18,709 nt of DNA from JANXAZ01 sp037446605 (lineage in GTDB: Bacteria > Pseudomonadota > Alphaproteobacteria > Geminicoccales > Geminicoccaceae): assembly GCA_037446605.1 (NCBI GenBank), contig JBBIIE010000058.1, positions 1 to 18,709 on the forward strand. The letters are read 5' to 3'. Positions 14,801-18,709 of this stretch are shown here, one piece after another. Position numbers and translations under genes: made by a program. The notes under the pieces were generated by a model. The model did not search any database, was not told the origin of the DNA, and saw nothing but the letters and a program-made list of their open reading frames with translations. Positions within the stretch are counted from its first letter, which is position 1, and every line of letters starts with the position of its first letter.

Positions 14801-16390
14801 TCACTTCTCCATCCACACATTGTACATGCGCGGGATGCGGAACGGCACGAAGTTCTTCACGTTGCTGCGCACCGCCTGGTTCTTGGTCAGCCAGCCGAAC
14901 GGCAAAGCGAGCCCGTTCTCCATCACCCGGTGCTGGACACGGGCGAAGGCCTCGTAACGCTCCTCGACCGTGGGCTTCGAGATCATGTCGTTGTAGGCGG
15001 CGTCGAAGACCGGATCGGTATCGGCCGGATTCTTGAAGTTGTAGATCGGCGTCGGCCGCGCCAGGAACTTGAACACCGCCAGGTAGCCGAGTGAGGTGTT
15101 CGTACCCCAGCCGGTGAAGTGGTAGTTCCAGGCGTCGTGGCTCTTGTTACGGGTGGCGATCGTGGCCGGCCAGTCCTGCACCTCGAGACGCACGTTCATG
15201 CCGATCGCCTTGAGCTGCTCGGCCATGACCAGCGCCGCGTTGTACATCGTGGTGTAGTCCTTGTTGGTGAGGAGGACCAGCTCCTCACCCTTGTAGCCGG
15301 CCTGCTTCAACAGCTCCTTGGCCTTGGCCGGATCCTTGAGGTTGAAGAACTCCTTGCCCTTGTCGGAGTAGACCTTGCGGTTCCTGGTCTGGAAGCCGAA
15401 GTTGAGATTGTAGGCGCCGTCGGTCGCCGCCTCCATGATCTCTTCCATGTCCAGCGCGGTCTGGATCGCCCGGCGGACCAGCGGATTGTCGGTCGGCGGC
15501 TTGGCGAAGTTGGGCGTGGCGATGTGGATCCAGAAGTTCTCGTACGGAACGATGGTGATCGCCTTGTTCTCCTGGAGCCGCTTGACGCTCGCCTGCGGCA
15601 CGTCCTCGACGGCATGCAGCTCGCCGGTCTCGAGGCCGGCCACGCGCGCCCCGGGCTCGGTCACGATGCGGAAGGTGACCGTGTCCAGACACGCCAGCTT
15701 GTAGCCGCCGAAGCCGGTGCGGTCCTTGAACGCCGTGTTCGGCTTGTAGCCCCCGTAGCGCTTGAGCTTGACGTGGCTGTCGGGGACGAACTCGACGAAC
15801 TGGAACGGTCCCGTGCCGACCGGCTCCATCTTGAGCGGTGCGGCGGCCGTGTTCTCGGCCGGAACCACGACGATCGGCACGCTGAAGGAGGAGAGATCCT
15901 CGAGGAAGGTCGGCTGCGCCACCTTCATCCTGATCACGAAGGTGGCCGGATCGGGCGCCTCCCAGGAGTCCACGTTGGCGAGGATGACCTTCTCGATGCC
16001 GACCTTGGCGTAGCGGTCGAACGACGCCTTGACGTCGGCCGAGGTCATCGGCTTGCCGTTGTGGAAGCTGATGCCCTGGCGCAGCTTGAAGGTGTGCACC
16101 TTGCCGTCGTCGCTGGTCGCGACCGATTCGGCGAGCTCCAGGATCGGGTCGTTGTCCTCGCTGCGCGTCATCAGCGACTCGTAGATGTGCATCGCGATGT
16201 TGCGCGTGCTGATGGTCGAGGAGGCGTGCTGGTCGAGCGAGTTGACCTTGGCCTCCTGGCCGAACACCAGATCGCCGCCCTTGACCGGACAGGTGAACTG
16301 GGCGTGCGCCGGCGCACCCCCGAGCGTGACGCTCCCGAACGCCACGCCCAACGCCACGGCCGCCGTGCTCAGACCCCGCATCGCGCGCAT
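14801..16390 (-). CDS. Peptide-class ABC transporter substrate-binding protein (solute-binding family 5)
   Basis: A periplasmic binding protein (DppA/OppA-like, SBP_bac_5) of 529 residues and the first gene of the seven-gene operon. The signal peptide spans residues 1-30, with probable cleavage after AHA and before QFT. Family-5 marks include the KLRQGISFHNGKPMTSADVKASF segment near residues 102-124 and the GTGPF motif (about 191-195). The ATG at 16390 has GGAGG upstream at good spacing. Members of this family bind di- or oligopeptides, nickel, opines, glutathione or other amino-acid conjugates, so the substrate is not defined. The downstream M14 hydrolase and PLP enzyme suggest an acylated or peptide-like amino compound. 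Confidence 0.95.
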   Translation of the reverse strand: MRAMRGLSTAAVALGVAFGSVTLGGAPAHAQFTCPVKGGDLVFGQEAKVNSLDQHASSTISTRNIAMHIYESLMTRSEDNDPILELAESVATSDDGKVHTFKLRQGISFHNGKPMTSADVKASFDRYAKVGIEKVILANVDSWEAPDPATFVIRMKVAQPTFLEDLSSFSVPIVVVPAENTAAAPLKMEPVGTGPFQFVEFVPDSHVKLKRYGGYKPNTAFKDRTGFGGYKLACLDTVTFRIVTEPGARVAGLETGELHAVEDVPQASVKRLQENKAITIVPYENFWIHIATPNFAKPPTDNPLVRRAIQTALDMEEIMEAATDGAYNLNFGFQTRNRKVYSDKGKEFFNLKDPAKAKELLKQAGYKGEELVLLTNKDYTTMYNAALVMAEQLKAIGMNVRLEVQDWPATIATRNKSHDAWNYHFTGWGTNTSLGYLAVFKFLARPTPIYNFKNPADTDPVFDAAYNDMISKPTVEERYEAFARVQHRVMENGLALPFGWLTKNQAVRSNVKNFVPFRIPRMYNVWMEK

Positions 16391-16503
16391 CCCGTCCTCC
16401 CTCGCCGGCCGGACATGGTCCGCCCCGCCCTTCCCTCGCGATCAACCTAGCCCCGGTGCCGCGCGGCGCAACCGCCAAAAGGCGCGGGCCCGGATGCGTC
16501 GGC
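16391..16503. other. Intergenic region upstream of the peptide-importer operon
   Basis: This 113-base gap lies between two minus-strand genes. It holds the binding-protein ribosome-binding site and, on the minus strand, a weak TTGCGC, 16 bases, TAGGTT pair (3 of 6 matches in each box) that might be a promoter. No convincing terminator or operator is visible, so read-through from the aminotransferase gene is possible. Confidence 0.4.
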
Positions 16504-17424
16504 TCAGCGCCGCCGGACCGGGGTGAGCCAGCCCCGCCGCGCCGGCCGCTCGCCGCGCACGGTCGCGAAATAGGCCGCCTGGAGCGCGCGCGTGACGGGC
16601 CCGGGCTCGCCCGTCCCGACCGCCAGCCGGTCGACCGAGACGATCGGCACGACCTCCCAGCCCGAGCCGCAGGCGAACACCTCCTGCGCCGCCCAGAGCT
16701 CGCTCCGGTCGACCGGCCGCTCGACCACCTCGAGGCCGAGCTCGGCGCGGGCCAGCTCGATCAGCGTCGCGCGGGTGATGCTCTCGAGGATGTCGCTCGT
16801 CACCGATGGCGTGACCAGCCGGCCGTCGCGCACCAGCATCAGGCAGGCGCCGGAGGCCTCGCTGAGCTTGCCCTCGGCGGTGAGCAGGAGCGCCCCGTCG
16901 TAGCCGTCGCGCCTGGCCTCGAGCTCGGCGGCGCGGTTGTTCAGATAGTTGCCGGTGGCCTTGACCCGCGCCGGCAGCGCCGCATCGGCGATCCTGGCCC
17001 AGGAGGTCACCTTGACCTGCATCCCGGTCTCGACGAAGCGCGAGGAGCCGCGCGGCACCGCACCCGCCATCCAGCCGACCGGGCCCCTGGCCGAGAGCTC
17101 GTCGTCGCCGTCCAGATGGACGATCACCCGCACGTGGCAGGTCTCGCGCAGATCGTTGGCGCGCAGCATCTCGAGCACGCCCCGGCCGATCTCCTCCATC
17201 GCCGGCGCCCCCTCGAGGCGCAGCACCTTGATGCCGAAGGCCAGCCGCTCCAGGTGCTCGGGCAGGCGGAAGACGAACAGCTCGCCCTCGGCCGGGCTCC
17301 AATAGGCGCGCAGCCCCTCGAACACCCCGCAGCCGTACTTCACCGCCCCCGAGAAGCCGTGCAGGCGGCACTCGGCATAGGGCAGGATCCGGCCGTTCTG
17401 GACCATCCAGGGTGCCGTCGGCAT
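16504..17424 (-). CDS. ilvE: Branched-chain amino-acid aminotransferase (class IV PLP enzyme)
   Basis: It transfers the amino group between leucine, isoleucine or valine and 2-oxoglutarate, in biosynthesis or breakdown. The 306-residue protein has the class-IV layout: VKYGCGVFEGLRAY (28-41), LFRLPEHLERL-type helix with R60, catalytic lysine K155 in ARVKATGNYLNN, E189 in GKLSEASG and the phosphate-binding TSDILESITR (209-218). The ATG at 17424 has GGAGGAG upstream. It follows the acyl-CoA dehydrogenase gene by 25 bases, so the two are probably one transcript. The pairing suggests a catabolic role, because branched-chain acyl-CoA dehydrogenases act two steps after transamination; a D-amino-acid aminotransferase-like specificity is the main alternative. 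Confidence 0.9.
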   Translation of the reverse strand: MPTAPWMVQNGRILPYAECRLHGFSGAVKYGCGVFEGLRAYWSPAEGELFVFRLPEHLERLAFGIKVLRLEGAPAMEEIGRGVLEMLRANDLRETCHVRVIVHLDGDDELSARGPVGWMAGAVPRGSSRFVETGMQVKVTSWARIADAALPARVKATGNYLNNRAAELEARRDGYDGALLLTAEGKLSEASGACLMLVRDGRLVTPSVTSDILESITRATLIELARAELGLEVVERPVDRSELWAAQEVFACGSGWEVVPIVSVDRLAVGTGEPGPVTRALQAAYFATVRGERPARRGWLTPVRRR

Positions 17425-17449
17425 GGCGCTCCTCCGCCGTGGGTTCGGC

Positions 17450-18595
17450 TCAGCGGCCGGCCGCGGCCGCCGCGAGCAGCTCGCGGGCGATGATCTCGCG
17501 CTGGATCTGGTTGGTGCCCTCGTAGATCTGGGTGATCTTGGCGTCGCGGTAGAGCCGCTCGACCTCGAAGCCGCGGATGTAGCCCGAGCCTCCGAAGAGC
17601 TGCACGGCGTCCTGGGTGACCCGCACCGCCACGTCGGAGGCCGCGCACTTGCCCATCGAGCAGGCCATGGTGGCGGGCTCGCCGCGGTCGAGCCGGCCGG
17701 CCGCGTCGCGCACGAGCAGCCGCGCCGCCTGGATGTCCTTGGCCATGTCGGCGAGCATCCAGCGCACGCCCTGGTTGTCGACCAGCGGTCGGCCGAACTG
17801 GCGGCGCTCGCGTGCGTAGCCGAGCGCCGCCTCGAGCGCCGCCCGAGCGATCCCGACCGAGAGCGCGCCGATCCCGACCCGGCCCTTGTCGAGCACGCGC
17901 ATCATGAGGTGGAAGCCGCGCCCCTCGGGGCCCAGCAGCGCCTCCTCGGGCAGCTCGACGCCCTCGAAGGCGAGCCCGCCCACGGGGCTCGCGCGCTGGC
18001 CCATCTTGTGCTCGGGGCGGCCGCGGGCGAAGCCCGGGCGGTCGGCCTCGACCAGGAAGATGCTCATGCCGCGCCGGCCCGCCGCCGGGTCGGTGCGCGC
18101 GAGCACGACCGCCAGATCGCAGATCGGCGCGTTGTGGATCCAGAGCTTGGATCCCTCGAGCCGCCAGCCGCGCGCGGTGCGCACCGCCGTCGTCCTGATC
18201 CCGGCCACGTCCGAGCCGGCCTCGGCCTCGGTGATCGCGTAGGCCGGGCGCAGCTCGGCCGCGAGCAGGGGCCCGAGGAAGCGGGCGCGCTGCGCTTCCG
18301 TCCCCTTGTGGACGAGGAGCGTCGCCACGAGCTCGATCAGCCCCACCTGGTCGGCGACCGAGGCGTAGCCGCGGGCGAGCTCCTCCATGACGATCGCGTA
18401 GCCGAGATTGTCGAGCCCGGCGCCGCCGAGCTCGGCCGGCACGGTGAGGCCCAGCAGCCCGAGCCCCGCCATCTCACGGTAGAGCTCGGCCGGGAAGCGC
18501 TCGCTGGCGTCGAGCTCGCCCGCGATCGGCCGGATGCGCTCCTCGGCGAAGCGCCGGACCATCGTCTCGACCGCGCGGTGCTGCCCGCCGAGCAT
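17450..18595 (-). CDS. Acyl-CoA dehydrogenase
   Basis: An FAD enzyme that forms the alpha,beta-double bond in an acyl-CoA and passes electrons to ETF. At 381 residues it is of normal length. Marks: AYAITEAEAGSDVAGIRTTA (119-138) binding FAD and acyl-CoA, GSKLWIHNA (148-156), RRQFGRPL (264-271) and the C-terminal region with LFGGSGYIRGFEVERLYRD and IYEGTNQIQRE. The catalytic base is E359 of YEGTNQ, the position used by short- and branched-chain type enzymes. The neighbouring branched-chain aminotransferase favours an isobutyryl-, 2-methylbutyryl- or similar substrate, but this is inference. The ATG at 18595 is the only possible start, because the upstream 8-bp repeat contains no T on the coding strand. 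The nearest repeat unit supplies the GGAGG ribosome-binding site, 6 bases from the start. Confidence 0.95.
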   Translation of the reverse strand: MLGGQHRAVETMVRRFAEERIRPIAGELDASERFPAELYREMAGLGLLGLTVPAELGGAGLDNLGYAIVMEELARGYASVADQVGLIELVATLLVHKGTEAQRARFLGPLLAAELRPAYAITEAEAGSDVAGIRTTAVRTARGWRLEGSKLWIHNAPICDLAVVLARTDPAAGRRGMSIFLVEADRPGFARGRPEHKMGQRASPVGGLAFEGVELPEEALLGPEGRGFHLMMRVLDKGRVGIGALSVGIARAALEAALGYARERRQFGRPLVDNQGVRWMLADMAKDIQAARLLVRDAAGRLDRGEPATMACSMGKCAASDVAVRVTQDAVQLFGGSGYIRGFEVERLYRDAKITQIYEGTNQIQREIIARELLAAAAAGR

Positions 18596-18600
18596 CGCCC

Positions 18601-18709
18601 GCCTCCGCGTCTCCGCGCCTCCGCGCCTCCGCGCCTCCGCGCCTCCGCGCCTCCGCGCCTCCGCGCCTCCGCGCCTCCGCGCCTCCGCGCCTCCGCGCCT
18701 CCGCGCCTC
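18601..18709. repeat. 8-bp microsatellite (GCCTCCGC on +, GCGGAGGC on -), at least 13 units
   Basis: The last 109 bases are a tandem array of an 8-bp unit. The first unit is perfect, the second has one change (GTCTCCGC), and all later ones are identical up to the window edge, where the array is cut. On the minus strand every unit holds the anti-16S core GGAGG. The unit has no start or stop codon in any frame on that strand. The array begins only 6 bases from the acyl-CoA dehydrogenase start codon. Confidence 0.97.

Noticed and set aside
18601..18709. CRISPR array
   Set aside because: The 8-bp units are directly adjacent with no unique spacers, so this is a microsatellite.

Overview
The window is very GC-rich, and its genes are tightly packed and often translationally coupled (ATGA and GTGA overlaps, several GTG starts). 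The protein families seen (NMT1/THI5-type and Dpp/Opp-type ABC importers, a Wzc-type autokinase, a WzyC/O-antigen ligase, an acyl-CoA dehydrogenase) and the CCA-encoding tRNA-Phe suggest a soil or aquatic alphaproteobacterium, perhaps Rhodospirillales-like. That placement is inference, since no rRNA or taxonomic marker is present.

Layout. (1) 2-229, +: C-terminus of a probable squalene/phytoene-synthase-family protein. (2) 558-3125, +: a compact three-gene NitT/TauT/ThiY-class importer (binding protein, ATPase, permease). (3) 3156-6624, -: a cell-surface polysaccharide module made of a small secreted protein, a helical-repeat protein with one N-terminal membrane segment, and a Wzc-like chain-length regulator/tyrosine autokinase. 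A WzyC-type ligase/polymerase (6753-8237, +) is transcribed divergently. (4) 8238-8313, -: tRNA-Phe(GAA), whose CCA end directly abuts the ligase stop codon and which has a clear promoter. (5) 8512-8733, +: a 73-aa hypothetical protein. (6) 8760-16390, -: a seven-gene operon holding a complete peptide-class ABC importer (binding protein, two permeases, two ATPases), a class-V PLP enzyme and an M14-type zinc amidohydrolase. (7) 16504-18595, -: a branched-chain aminotransferase and an acyl-CoA dehydrogenase. The latter is preceded by a perfect 8-bp microsatellite that runs off the right edge.

Working together: the seven-gene operon looks like an import-and-catabolise unit for an acylated or peptide-like amino-acid derivative. 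The importer brings it in, the M14 enzyme would cleave an amide, and the PLP enzyme would act on the released amino compound. The aminotransferase/dehydrogenase pair upstream fits branched-chain amino-acid breakdown. The polysaccharide module has the regulator and the ligase/polymerase but no visible outer-membrane exporter or glycosyltransferases, so these must lie elsewhere if the pathway is complete.

The most unusual items are the microsatellite that also forms the ribosome-binding site of the acyl-CoA dehydrogenase, a perfect 23-bp tandem duplication plus two small palindromes ahead of the autokinase gene, and the gapless ligase/tRNA junction. No CRISPR array, transposase, integrase or phage gene was seen. 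No wholly new system can be claimed from sequence alone.
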